From Ephydatia muelleri (taxonomy: Eukaryota; Porifera; Demospongiae; Spongillida; Spongillidae): a DNA stretch of 64,000 bases. Below, one piece after another: positions 1 through 9,649 of this stretch (its first letter is position 1; each line of letters opens with the position of its first letter). The stretch covers positions 7,948,565-8,012,564 of the forward strand of contig JABACO010000015.1 in the NCBI GenBank assembly GCA_013339895.1, read 5' to 3'. Below the pieces are notes generated by a model. The model did no database searches. It saw only the letters and a list, made by a program, of their open reading frames with translations, and was not told the origin of the DNA. The translations under genes were made by a program, and so were the position numbers.

Positions 1-231
1 CCCACATTAGCCGTGAATATAATTTAGAATTCGCCGCTGCGCTTCTAACGAGGGAATGCGCTCAACGAGTGCGTTCTTATAGAGGGATACATTTTCGTTT
101 AAACATTGTTCATTTCACCAATTTGGTATATCTGGTACCCCTACTGGTGAGGCGTTATGCAACCTTTGACACTACATTGTTTATGAATACAATTGGGTTT
201 CTTCATGAATAGCCATAGTGTTTACAAGGAC
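1..231. other. left edge, no gene seen
   Basis: I see no splice-supported coding exon, RNA gene or repeat in this edge segment. It leads directly into the 27-base minisatellite. Confidence 0.4.
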
Positions 232-588
232 TGACCATGTGACCATAGCCCCTGGCGTGTCCAGGTGACTATGTGTTGGACTGACCATAGCTCTGATGTG
301 TGTTGGACTGACCATAGCCCTGGTGTGTGCTGGACTGACCATAGCCCTGTTGTGTGCTGGACTGACCATAGCCCCGGTGTTTGCTGGACTGACCATATAG
401 CTCTGATGTGTGTTGGACTGACCATAGCCCTGGTGTGTGCTGGACTGACCATAGCCCCGGTGTTTGCTGGACTGACCATAGCCCTGGTGTGTGCTGGACT
501 GACCATAGCCCTGGTGTGTGTTGGACTGACCATAGCCCTGGTGTTTGCTGGACTGACCATAGCCCTGGTGTGTGCTGCTTCATGAGTC
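232..588. repeat. 27-base minisatellite, about 12 copies
   Basis: The unit contains GGACTGACCATAGCCC followed by a variable TGGTGTGTGCT part. Because 27 is divisible by three, all reading frames stay open as nine-residue repeats, so the overlapping ORFs here are artefacts of the array. Copies differ by a few substitutions (GTGTGTG or GTGTTTG), and one has a short insertion (CATATAGC). Confidence 0.92.
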
Positions 589-619
589 CCCAGGCCACTG
601 CCCCAAAGTGCGTACTAAA

Positions 620-1860
620 TACTGGCCTTGAGTGATAGGTATTCTGATAAGAGTTCAGGTGGGTGCATTAAATAGGATGACTCTCTTGAACTGGCATCAA
701 ATAGAAGAACCCTGCTGTTTACTATGGCAGTACAGCACATGCATGGTTGGTCATAGGGATGTGGGGCCTTACTATTTCAGGAGGTGATATGGTTCCCTAT
801 GAAATTGTTCTCACATGTAAAATTGGGTAACACAGGAAACAAACGTCCAGGGTGGATTGTGTTCTATGAATCCAGGATGGTTACAATTCAATTCCAGGAG
901 GAAAAGACTGGTTTTGTTTGAATCCACCTGGATTTTGTTTGCTAAATCCTGCTGGACGTTTGAACATTTATCTGTGTAAACTATGATAATGAACAAACTT
1001 CACATTTCAATGGAAGCACTGTCTTTGTGCAATTTTTTTGTTTTGGAGAATCTATATATATACATGGCCGCTAATACATTGTATATAACGAACACCTGCT
1101 ATTCCTAAGGCCATAATTAAATGAACATGCTTTTCGTGGTACAAAGTCATTCACAGCTCCACGCACACTACACACCTGCATTCTACTCAAGATAACATCT
1201 CGAACAATGGCGGCTCTGCAAGGTACAAGTATCAGTGGGTCGAGGAATGTAGTTAATTAACTTCATTTAGTACTAGACTAATAACGGGAACTGCAACATC
1301 TTTCAGAAGGGTCCGTTGGCTGTTTCAGTATAATTGTGGCTGGCCAGGGTAACTCGTGCTCCTGTCGTCATTTCCACCGTTGGCACGTGATCCGCACTAA
1401 TTAAATTACCGCACAAATTCTTTTATAGTTGCTCTAACATATACAGTGACAGAGTGTATCACTAGTTGGCGTACCAAGATTTGCATTACGCAATCATATC
1501 TATTGACGTACAGTAGTATGCCATGAATGAGCGTGTGTTAATCTGAATGGACCTCTTGGGGAGTTAGCCACTGCCCTCTTCAGACAGCAAGCTGCACTCA
1601 CTTAGCAAGCTAACTAAGCGATAATGAAATACCGTATTTATTTTGATTGGAATGCAATCCCAGTTAAATTGCAGCAGAAATATATAGGCTGAGGGCGGGG
1701 TCACGCCCAGCAAGGAGGATGCTTCTATCCAACCGAGTTAAAGATTGCATCCCGCAAAGATGCCTTGTTTTACCGCAAACACACGAGACATCGGAATCTG
1801 CAGCGCACAATCAGCGCAGACCTCATCAACACTCCAGTCACGCGGGAGCTAAACACGTGA
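620..1860. other. intergenic, no gene seen; weak inverted repeat at 839-961
   Basis: No coding exon is recognised. AAACGTCCAG near 840 is matched by CTGGACGTTT near 951, with further imperfect pairing between the two, so this may be a decayed foldback element. The stretch leads into the promoter of the first secreted-protein gene. Confidence 0.4.
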
Positions 1861-1865
1861 TGGCC

Positions 1866-1872
1866 TATATAA
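1866..1872 (+). promoter_or_regulatory. TATA box of the first ependymin-related gene
   Basis: TATATAA lies 46 bases upstream of the ATG at 1918, which would give a very short 5' leader. The tandem paralogue has a TATA box at the same distance, which supports both calls. Confidence 0.65.
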
Positions 1873-1917
1873 GGCAAACGAGGGGCGTATTATTGTGCGA
1901 ACGTCGAAAAGTCGATC

Positions 1918-2744
1918 ATGGTTGCCGTCACCTTCCTGCTAGTGTCCTGCCTTGTGGCCGTGTGCATTGCACAACCAGCGCGTCCCAACCCTCCTGAGAC
2001 TTTCTTCGCTGACGTAAGCAAAATACAATCGAGCTTTGTTTTTCTAGCCGTCCTTACAGTAAACTTCTCCAGGTCTTTGTCGAGATTCATGACTCCGATC
2101 ATCCTGTGTTCGGACGAGGTACTAATTCTAACTTACTTTTAAGTAATTTTAGTCTAACATGTCTTGCGCCGCAGGTTTCTTTGCACAGGACGCCACCCTT
2201 GGTCACCGAGTTGAGAGCGGCACGTTTGAAGATAACACGACACTAACTGGTATCGCGCTTTACGACAAAGGTTTCGAGTACATCTATCGATCTGCGTAAG
2301 GCGATGCCATCCGATTTCCGAGACGATCGTCATTGACCTTTATTTCCTCCCCCCCCCCCCCGTGCCGCTTTGCAGACCTGGTAGCTCGCCAAGTTGCCAA
2401 GTTCGCGCCCTAAACGGTACCATTCCTAAGTACTGGGGATGGGTAGCCTCAGCCACTTATGAGGGAACTCGCCCCGATCCGTACATTCACGCCACCTTGA
2501 ACATATGGCGCTACAGGGTAAGGCAGCTACATTGCACGGCATGATAACCTACCGCCTCTTCCCTACCAATTAGCCCGGTGCAGGCTTCGAGTTCGAGTTG
2601 GGAGTAGGGCAGACGACGCCTAACGTTCCTGTGCTGAGCAACCTCTACCAGACCTCCACTGATACCCTCACCTACTTTAACCAGTTCTTTGCTGTGACTC
2701 CCAACGCTGGAAACTTCACTGTTCCCAGCATCTGTCTGCAGTAG
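1918..2744 (+). CDS. secreted ependymin-related-like protein, copy 1 (5 exons)
   Basis: Exons 1918-2013, 2073-2118, 2175-2295, 2376-2517 and 2574-2744 join with GT-AG introns in consistent phase to give 191 residues. Residues 1-19 form a hydrophobic signal peptide ending in CIAQ. The mature part has the spacing of ependymin-related proteins: an ALYDKG strand, a cysteine at residue 95 followed by L-N-G-T-I-P, a WGW motif near residue 108, and a C-terminal F-T-V-P-S-I-C. NGT, NTT and NFT are possible N-glycosylation sites. Only two cysteines remain after the signal (95 and 189), fewer than in vertebrate ependymins, so one disulfide is likely. The family consists of secreted lipid- or calcium-binding proteins with a LolA-like fold. 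The tandem paralogue at 3103-3949 has the same exon layout. The family name rests on motif spacing only. Confidence 0.72.
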
Positions 2745-2911
2745 AATAGACACGCTGGTGTTGTCTAGCGAGGCTGCTCTTTTCTTTCTCAATGTTGTTG
2801 CTGTGCAGTGTTCGATGCTATGAAAGTAGTTTGTGCACTCTAAAAATTATATCCATTTGTTACGGTGAACTCCGTTGCTCAAAAAAGGATGGGAGTGAAA
2901 ACTCGCTAATA

Positions 2912-2930
2912 CATGACCTCAGAGGTCATG
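2912..2930. promoter_or_regulatory. 19-base palindrome, everted nuclear-receptor-like half-sites
   Basis: CATGACCTCAGAGGTCATG is a perfect palindrome around a single A. It contains TGACCT, three bases, then AGGTCA, which is the layout of an everted repeat of nuclear-receptor half-sites. It sits 121 bases upstream of the TATA box of the second secreted-protein gene and about 170 bases downstream of the first gene's stop. Function is inferred from motif and position only. Confidence 0.45.
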
Positions 2931-3050
2931 CATTATTCTATGAGTGGGGTGATTAGCATTGCGCTTTATTCGTCAAGTGAAAACATCCATTCCACATGAC
3001 ATAAGAATTTGGGCACGCATGCGCGAGATACCGTCTACGCCCCCCTTCCC

Positions 3051-3057
3051 TATAAAT
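3051..3057 (+). promoter_or_regulatory. TATA box of the second ependymin-related gene
   Basis: TATAAAT lies 46 bases before the ATG at 3103, the same spacing as in the upstream paralogue. The promoter therefore appears to have been duplicated together with the gene. Confidence 0.68.
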
Positions 3058-3102
3058 AATTGCGTTGGGCAGCTCACCTTCATTCTGCAGAAAAGCGTAA
3101 CA

Positions 3103-3949
3103 ATGTACGAAGTTGCTGTTCTAGCGTGTGTCTTCGTCCTGTGTTCAGCACAGCCACCACCGGTCCCAAAGATCCCTGAAACCTTCTATTCCAGCGTAAG
3201 CGGCCTCCTTTATAATCGGGTCTTGTGTACTACGTGCTCAGCATCGTGTCTCGACACTTATGTGGACAGGTAAACGTTGAGCTGCACAGCGCTGAGGGAA
3301 CCATTTTTGGCAGAGGTTAGCAGCTAAAGGTTGTTTTTTTTTACCTAGTCACGAGGTTTTCAAAACTATATGGTATATTTCGCAGGAAACTTTGCCCAGG
3401 ACTTCAACGCAGGACATCTAGTTGAAAATGCAACGACCGATGACGGAACAGACTATTTGGGGCTTGCTCTTTACGACAAGGGAGAGGACTACGTCTACCG
3501 TGCACCGTACGTTGACCTTTGAATCACGTGCCCACGTGGAAATTAACCATTGCACCCCGCGCTGTCCACATGTAGTAAGGGTGCCACCCCCAGCTGTCAG
3601 TCACGCTCGTTGAGCGGTACCATCCCGTCCTACTGGGGATGGGTCGCCAACGCCACATTCAGGGGGTATTTTCCAGACCCTTACACACACAGGAATCTCT
3701 CCGTATGGTATTTTGAGGTTAGCTTAATGCAGCGTTATTTATTGGAAGAAAAGGGTGTGTAATGCTGGTTCATATATATAGCCCGGATTTGGAACCAGGT
3801 TTGAACTTGGAGTCTCGGAACAGGACCCCAACCTGCCGGTGTTCAACAACTTGTACAGGACATCTGGGGACTCCAAGGTCTATTTCTTTTCCTTCTACGC
3901 TGTTACCCCTGCTCCTGGAAACTTTACTGTTCCCGCGGCCTGCCAGTGA
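3103..3949 (+). CDS. secreted ependymin-related-like protein, copy 2 (5 exons)
   Basis: Exons 3103-3195, 3270-3315, 3386-3506, 3576-3717 and 3782-3949 give 189 residues. Exon lengths are 93, 46, 121, 142 and 168, against 96, 46, 121, 142 and 171 in the upstream paralogue, so this is a clear tandem duplicate. A signal peptide of about 18 residues ends in CSAQ. Conserved features are ALYDKG, PSCQ followed by LSGTIP, YWGWVANATF, and a C-terminal NFTVPAAC. The sequence has diverged considerably while the gene structure is intact, which suggests both copies are under selection. It is probably a secreted extracellular protein. The family assignment to ependymin-related proteins is by motif spacing and could be wrong at the subfamily level. 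Confidence 0.72.
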
Positions 3950-4366
3950 ATGACTCACGTGACTATAGCGTGACGTATTTTTTCCCGTTGTGTACTAGCG
4001 CTGTTTGTGTACTTAAAGTTATGGTGTACTACGACAACGTACAGTGAGGTCTGTCGACGAGTGTCTGATGTAATACCAGCACACGAATCAAAAAATGACA
4101 AAAATATATCCGGCTATGAGGTGTGCTTGTAGACACCAATTAAAATGGTCGGGTCAATTCTAAAGTTATGCGAAGTCATTCTGGATGGCTAAAAACGTTG
4201 TATTTATCAATAACGACCAGCAATATGAGAATTATTGCTGCCCCGACGCAAAATATATTCTACTCATGTATCATTAATATTATTATTCAAAATTAAAATT
4301 AAAATAAAAAAACTAGTCATTTTTTTCCTTTATAGAAAATAATATTTAATTAAATAATGGTATAAT
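3950..4366. other. AT-rich intergenic, no gene
   Basis: This is the 3' flank of the second secreted-protein gene, with an ATTAAA poly(A)-like signal near 4139. It becomes very AT-rich toward the inverted-repeat retroelement. No coding exon is seen. Confidence 0.5.
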
Positions 4367-4507
4367 TATATTATAAACACATTACACACTATCAAACATA
4401 TAGTCTAGATAGAATGGCCCTGGAATTGGCTCTGATCAGGGTCAAGTTTAATCTGCCATAAATCAGATTAGTTGTTAAGGACTTGGGCTGCCCCAGTTGA
4501 GTGGCTA
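4367..4507. repeat. left inverted-repeat arm of the RT cassette
   Basis: It pairs with 6448-6588. Identity starts at TATATTATAAACAC and ends after GTGGCTA, and sequence diverges sharply outside both limits. Confidence 0.88.
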
Positions 4508-4556
4508 CTACTAGTTATTTAAAGACCCAACCATTATTAATTCCGCCTACATATAC

Positions 4557-6563
4557 ATGTACACAAAATACTTAGCAGGTGGCAGCCTCATTGCCCTTGA
4601 GAAACACAAACCAGACTGTCCACCTGATGTCCGGCCTATTGCTATAGGAGAATGCTTGAGAAGATTAACGGGTAAGTGCCTTTGTATTGTCAGTAAGCAG
4701 AAAGCCGCAGACTTCTTCTTTCCTCACCAAATGGGTGTGGCCTGCCCCTCTGGTTCTGAAAAGATAATTCATGGTCTACGTAGTTGTGTTGATGAACATT
4801 GGTTTAGTACTGACTTCACAGTTCTCAAAATAGACTTGCGCAATGCCTTTAACTTGGTTTCTCGGCAAGCTGTCCTGGATGAATGCCTCCACCATTTTCC
4901 AGAGCTCTTTCCTTGGACGCTTTGGTGTTACGGTCAGCATCCTTCACTGCTACACTCCCTGGGCACTATTAGCTCTGAGTCTGGGGTACAGCAAGGAGAT
5001 CCCATGGGGTCTCTACTCTTCTGCTTGGTCTTACAAAAGTTAGTCTCTGCCATTGCTGAAGACAAGGATTGTTCTTCTCTTTTGTTTCACAAGTGGTACA
5101 TCGATGATGGCGTTATTGCTGGACCCAAACAAGCAGTTGCACATGCTCTTTCCATCATACAGGATCTGGGTCCCTCACTAGGCCTTCACATCAACATTGA
5201 CAAATGCGTATTGTACAGTCCGTGTGACCTACGCCTTTTTCCATCAGACATGAAAAGGTTTGCATCACCTCACTTTGAAATACTTGGAGCCCCCATTGGT
5301 GACATTATTTTCTGTGGCAAGTTCGTTGCCCAGAAGCGTGCAGAGGCCCGGCACCTACTGACGCAATTGGAGGAGGTTGGCTCTGTTGATCCCCAGGTGG
5401 CACTGCTCCTTTTGAGGTTATGCAGTAGTTTCTGTCGTCTGGTGCACCTGGCTAGATCAACTCCACCCTCATTGATTGTTGATGGTCTTGCACTCTTTGA
5501 TAATGATGTACGCCACTGTTTTGCCGAGTGCACCATGGTCGACACATCTGATGCAGCCTGGCAGCAAGCCCAACTTAGCTTAAGTCGTGGAGGCCTTGGG
5601 CTTCGTCGCCTTTCCCTTCATTCACCTGCTGCTTACATAGCTTCTGCAGTTGCATCTGACTGTAGCTCTCCACAAAGCAAACATCTTCTGCATGCTATTG
5701 ACCTGTTCAATGCATCTGTACCTACTACGGATGAGCTCACCATTACATCCATCACTACTTCTAACCTAACTCAAAAACTGTTATCTGCTAAGTTGGAGGA
5801 CCAGCAATTTACCAAGCTATTTGCTAATGCTTCACTGCCGGATAGGGCTCGTTTACTTTCAATTTCCTCACCTCACTCATCAGCTTGGCTTTCTGTCACA
5901 CCCTCTCCAAGGCTCAACCTTCATCTTGATCCCTCTGAGTTTCAAGTTGCCATTAAATGGTGGTTAGGCCTTCCTATCAGTCAAGGTCAGCTTTGTCCCC
6001 AATGCATGTCCCATTCTTTGGATCAATTTGGTCACCATGCTTTGTCATGTAAAAATGGCCCTGATGTGGTTTCCCGCCACAACAGAGTACGAGACACCCT
6101 TTTTGAGTTCTGCCAACGTGCATGCTTGGGTGCACAGCTTGAAGCTGGAAGCAGTCTGGGTCATGAAGCACGACAAACGCGTCCTGCCGATGTCCTCATC
6201 CCTAATTGGGAGTTGGGCAAGCCTGCTGCAATTGATCTTTGTGTCACATCCCCGCTTAATTCAAATACCCTACAAGTAGCGTGTGTGACACCAAATTCAG
6301 CAGCAATGCAGGCAGAACAGAGGAAGCACCACAGTAACGATGCAAAATGTGAAGAGCTAGGGTGGGTGTGCATCCCTTTGGTTGTAGAGTCCTATGGAAG
6401 TTGGGGACCAGAAGCTCAACGTTGTCTCTCCAGACTTGCAGGAAGATTAGCCACCCAACTGGGGCAGCCCAAGTCCTTAACAACTAATCTGATTTATGGC
6501 AGATTAAACTTGACCCTGATCAGAGCCAATTCCAGGGCCATTCTATCTAGACTATATGTTTGA
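4557..6563 (+). CDS. 5'-truncated non-LTR reverse transcriptase with zinc knuckle and restriction-like endonuclease
   Basis: The frame is open for 668 codons from the first ATG and slightly upstream of it. Reverse transcriptase blocks appear in order: RPIAIGECLRRLTGK near residue 24, VLKIDLRNAFN near 87 (catalytic Asp), QQGDPMGSLLF near 144, and YIDDG near 180 (catalytic Asp pair). GLHINIDKC and EILGAPIGD follow. Near residue 480 is a CxxC...H...C zinc knuckle (CPQC to ALSC). After it come ADVLIPNW and AAIDLCV, which fit a PD-(D/E)XK endonuclease. The order RT, zinc knuckle, endonuclease is that of R2-like, RLE-type non-LTR elements. The N-terminus before the RPI block is missing, so the copy is 5'-truncated, but no internal stop is present. 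Related fragments lie at 10122-10367, 15060-15445 and 55812-55990. Confidence 0.85.
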   Translation: MYTKYLAGGSLIALEKHKPDCPPDVRPIAIGECLRRLTGKCLCIVSKQKAADFFFPHQMGVACPSGSEKIIHGLRSCVDEHWFSTDFTVLKIDLRNAFNLVSRQAVLDECLHHFPELFPWTLWCYGQHPSLLHSLGTISSESGVQQGDPMGSLLFCLVLQKLVSAIAEDKDCSSLLFHKWYIDDGVIAGPKQAVAHALSIIQDLGPSLGLHINIDKCVLYSPCDLRLFPSDMKRFASPHFEILGAPIGDIIFCGKFVAQKRAEARHLLTQLEEVGSVDPQVALLLLRLCSSFCRLVHLARSTPPSLIVDGLALFDNDVRHCFAECTMVDTSDAAWQQAQLSLSRGGLGLRRLSLHSPAAYIASAVASDCSSPQSKHLLHAIDLFNASVPTTDELTITSITTSNLTQKLLSAKLEDQQFTKLFANASLPDRARLLSISSPHSSAWLSVTPSPRLNLHLDPSEFQVAIKWWLGLPISQGQLCPQCMSHSLDQFGHHALSCKNGPDVVSRHNRVRDTLFEFCQRACLGAQLEAGSSLGHEARQTRPADVLIPNWELGKPAAIDLCVTSPLNSNTLQVACVTPNSAAMQAEQRKHHSNDAKCEELGWVCIPLVVESYGSWGPEAQRCLSRLAGRLATQLGQPKSLTTNLIYGRLNLTLIRANSRAILSRLYV

Positions 6564-6588
6564 TAGTGTGTAATGTGTTTATAATATA
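6448..6588. repeat. right inverted-repeat arm of the RT cassette
   Basis: It is the reverse complement of 4367-4507. It covers the C-terminal codons of the RT ORF and about 25 bases beyond its stop. Confidence 0.88.
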
Positions 6589-6669
6589 TGTATTAATAAT
6601 GTTGTATATGTATATGAGTCATGTACACACAAGTTATTAATAATTTTCGAATAATTTATCGCAATAACA

Positions 6670-9643
6670 ATGAGTGGTCATGTTGGAGATCTAAGCCCAG
6701 CGCAGGAGGAGGCCTTACGCAAGGTAATGACCATCTTTCTGGTAACGGGCGCAATTATACGCGTACCCAAAAGCTAAAGGCCTCGCTCTCTGACGTCACA
6801 CTGCCCGAGAATGACGACTACTACTTTCTGCGCTGGCTTCGAGGTAAGTCTGTCCCGTGAGCCCGCGGTACGTGAACCTCAATCTGTCGGTTACATGAAT
6901 TACAGCAGTGAAATTTGATAGCGGTAAGGCAGAGCAGCGCCTACGAAAGGTGCGCACTGTTTGGCGTTAGGTCTAGTAAACGGACTAACCGTTGGTTTTA
7001 CAAGCACGTCGAAGCGAGAAAGGAGTTCGGAGCAGACACAATACTGGCAGACTGGAAGCCCCCGAAGGTGAAAGGGTTAAAGATGGTGCCTGCCTTTACT
7101 TTTGTTGGTCTGGGGACTGCAGGTACTGGTCAAGTATTTTCCAACAGGCTTCTTTGGAGAAGACAGGGATGGGCACCCCGTCTATTATGACAACCTTGGC
7201 AACCTGGATTTTAAAGGTTGGTGAGTGGGACCACATCGGCTCTCAGAGGTGATCCCTCTTCCTCCTCACCTCCTCACCTCCTCCTCTCAAGGAGTGCACA
7301 GGTCTTGCACACGTGAGGATGTCACCAAGCTGAAGGTGATGCATGCCGAACTCTCCCTGGCTAAAGCCCGGGAATTCTCTGAGAAGGTGTGGTGTTGCAG
7401 TTGTGTTACCGCATCAATGCAATCACTTTTTTTTTTCCCCCCCTGGTTTAGAAGGGGAGGAAGATAGAGACAATCACATCAATCATTGATCTTGAGAACC
7501 TGAGCTTCCAAAGGCACTACTACTGGCCAGGTATGGTGGTGGGCGGGGCCGGGTATGGGGGTGGAGTTTGAAGATGGCTATGGCTCCAGGCATGATAGAA
7601 GATAGGAGGGGCCAGACCTGTATGAAATGAGGTTTGAAGATAGGAGGGGCCAGACCTGTATGGTTGAAGATAGGAGGGGTCAGGTATGGGAATGAGGTTT
7701 GAGATAGGAGGGGCCAGGTAGGGGAATGATGTTGAAAGGTGGGAGGGGTAGGTAGGTAGTGTGGTTGAAAGGTGGGAGGGCCAGGTAGGTAGTGTGGTTG
7801 AAAGGTGGGAAAGGTGGGAGGGGTAGGTAGGTAGTGTGGTTGAAAGGTGGGAGGGGTAGGTAGGTAGTGTGGTTGAAAGGTGGCGCTTGACAACGATGAT
7901 GGACTTTGCTTCTTTACAGGAATCAACATTTTCAATGAGGTATGTTAAGTTATGGAGGCAAGGAAAGCCTGTATGATGTGTAAGAGTACCTTTGTGCGCT
8001 GTGAATATGTGAGGATCATGCAAACTGCGTATGTGGTATGTGTGTGGCGTGTGGGCATGTATGTGTGCATGGGTGTGTGTGTGTGTGTGTGTGTGGTGTG
8101 TGTGTGTGCATGGGTGTGGCATGGGTGTGTGTGTTTGTATGTGCATGTGATTTGTATACAAGTGTATACATATGTATGTGTATGTATGGGTGTTCAATGT
8201 TATATTGAACACAATATGTAACCAGCCAAGCTGACCGCCTCCATCTTCTATGTATACATTGAAGATGGAGGCGGTCAGCTTGGCTGGTTACTTCTGAGTA
8301 CTACCTTCACCAGGGAGTTGGGGGGATAGTGGAAGCTCACAGACCAGCATTCACCTTCCAGTTACAACTCTGCTTTCCACCTCAGCTGGCAGACATGTTT
8401 CAGTATCACTATCCAGAGCTCATCAACCATGTCCTCATTGTGAAAGGTTGGTGGGTGGGTGGCATGTGTGCACCCCACATCTTGTAAGTCAGTCCCTCCA
8501 TAGCTCCAAGGATATTCCCTGCTGCGTACAATATTGTCAAACGTTTTATTGACGACAATACAAAGTCTAAACTTGTTGTACTTGGAGGTGAGTGATGGTC
8601 ACTGTGTGTGTTGTCATGTGATCGTAGGGAGGAGTCATGTGACCAGGGGGGAGGGATCACAGTGTGGTATCACATGTGATCAAGGGGAGGGGCATTCGTG
8701 TTTTGCAGCAAATTGGAAGGAAGAGCTTCTCCAGTACATCAGTCCTGACCAGCTTCCCCAGGCCTATGGTGGAACCAGGTGTGAGCCTGATCCCATGTGT
8801 ACAAACTTTGTAAGCTGAGGGAAGTGTAAAGATAGATATCTACAACTCCTCATTACTGTCCACACAGATCACTGTTGGGGGGGACATACCACCAGAGTAT
8901 TACTTGACCAACCTCACTGAGACTAGCAAGGAGGATATGGAGAGTGTGTTAGTGTCCAGAGGGTCTTCCTATGAGAGAGAGTTCACAGTAGAGCTACCAG
9001 GGACCATCATTAGGTGAGATGCACAGGTTGAGGGCCTGGGGACGAGACACTCATATGGGCGTGGCATGTATCCAGGTGGGAGTTCATTACAAACGATCAT
9101 GACATCAGCTTTGGATGGTACCAGAAGTCTGGAGCCAAGAGGAGAAGATTTCTTCCCCCAACAACAGATATGTCTGAAGTGGTATGGAGTGGTGGTGGTG
9201 GGGGCATGACTACCCAATGGTGTCATAACCTCCTTCTGTTAAGGTTCCAATGAAGCGTCGAAACAGTCATATTGTTCCAGAGAGTGGCGTATTGCTTTGC
9301 AGTACAGCTGGAATATGTGAGAGAGGAGCACATATATTTGTTCCTCTCAATGACCTTCCCCTCACCCACAGATGTGATGAAGTTTGATAACAGCTACAGC
9401 TGGACTAGGCCCAAGGAGGTCTTTTATTCCATCAAACTGCTACCTCCTGACACCGAGCTAAGTGTGCCACAGACAGTAGCTGAGGAGATTGGAGATGGTG
9501 GGGCTGGAGAAGAGGATGAGTTCTATGAATGTGACCCCAGTCCTGGGGACCAGACTGCACAGAATTGTGACCTCAGTTCTGGGAACCAGACTATACAGAA
9601 TTGTGGCCTCAGTCCTGGGGACCAGTCTATACAAGAATCGTAA
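6670..9643 (+). CDS. SEC14-like protein 1 of 2 (CRAL-TRIO and GOLD domains, 15 exons)
   Basis: Exons: 6670-6723, 6774-6843, 6906-6949, 7005-7067, 7123-7216, 7292-7386, 7452-7530, 7920-7939, 8386-8446, 8504-8587, 8709-8809, 8868-9013, 9076-9181, 9244-9316 and 9372-9643. They total 1362 bases (453 residues) in continuous phase. The start MSGHVGDLSPAQEEAL and the block DDYYFLRWLR match animal SEC14L proteins. The CRAL-TRIO lipid-binding domain runs from about residue 75 to 250, with FPTGFFGEDRDGHPVYYDN, KIETITSIID and ANWKEELLQYISPDQLP. The GOLD domain spans about 275-385 (YGGT..., RWEFITNDHDISFGWY, VMKFDNSYSW). A 60-residue acidic tail ends in three 12-residue repeats around PGDQTxQN. Family role: cytosolic binding and transfer of hydrophobic ligands such as tocopherol, squalene or phosphoinositides. 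The ligand here is unknown. Confidence 0.92.
7560..7885. repeat. minisatellite inside intron 7 of SEC14-like gene 1
   Basis: Purine-rich units of roughly 30-36 bases are built from GAAAGGTGGGAGGGG and TAGGTAGGTAGTGTGGTT, with a diverged 5' part (GATAGGAGGGGCCAG). The array makes this intron much longer than most others in the gene and produces spurious proline-rich ORFs on the minus strand. Confidence 0.85.
8040..8200. repeat. TG-rich microsatellite in intron 8
   Basis: Interrupted (TG)n and TATG tracts within intron 8 of SEC14-like gene 1. Non-coding. Confidence 0.8.
8218..8291. repeat. perfect intronic hairpin, 31-base arms, 12-base loop
   Basis: Bases 8218-8248 and 8261-8291 are exact reverse complements separated by TATGTATACATT. 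The hairpin lies inside intron 8 of SEC14-like gene 1 and has no counterpart in gene 2. At 74 nt it is the size of a pre-miRNA, but perfect pairing is also what a young foldback element would show. Confidence 0.85.
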
Positions 9644-9649
9644 TTATTA

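Larger units (their letters stand above)
4367..6588 (+). mobile_element. reverse transcriptase cassette bounded by 141-base inverted repeats
   Basis: The left arm (4367-4507) and right arm (6448-6588) are reverse complements with one mismatch (TTGA against TTGG). Between them lies a 668-codon reverse transcriptase/endonuclease ORF. The right arm includes the last part of this ORF, so the left arm is an inverted copy of its 3' end. Ordinary non-LTR retrotransposons lack terminal inverted repeats. Possible origins are an inverted 3' fragment joined to a 5'-truncated body, or a cassette mobilised as a foldback unit. No convincing target-site duplication was found. Confidence 0.8.

Noticed and set aside
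181..635. Several overlapping ORFs with nine-residue repeats
   Set aside because: They are products of the 27-base minisatellite, open in all frames because the unit is divisible by three.
7483..8212. Long minus-strand ORFs rich in Pro, Thr and His
   Set aside because: They translate the complementary strand of intronic minisatellite and microsatellite DNA within SEC14-like gene 1.
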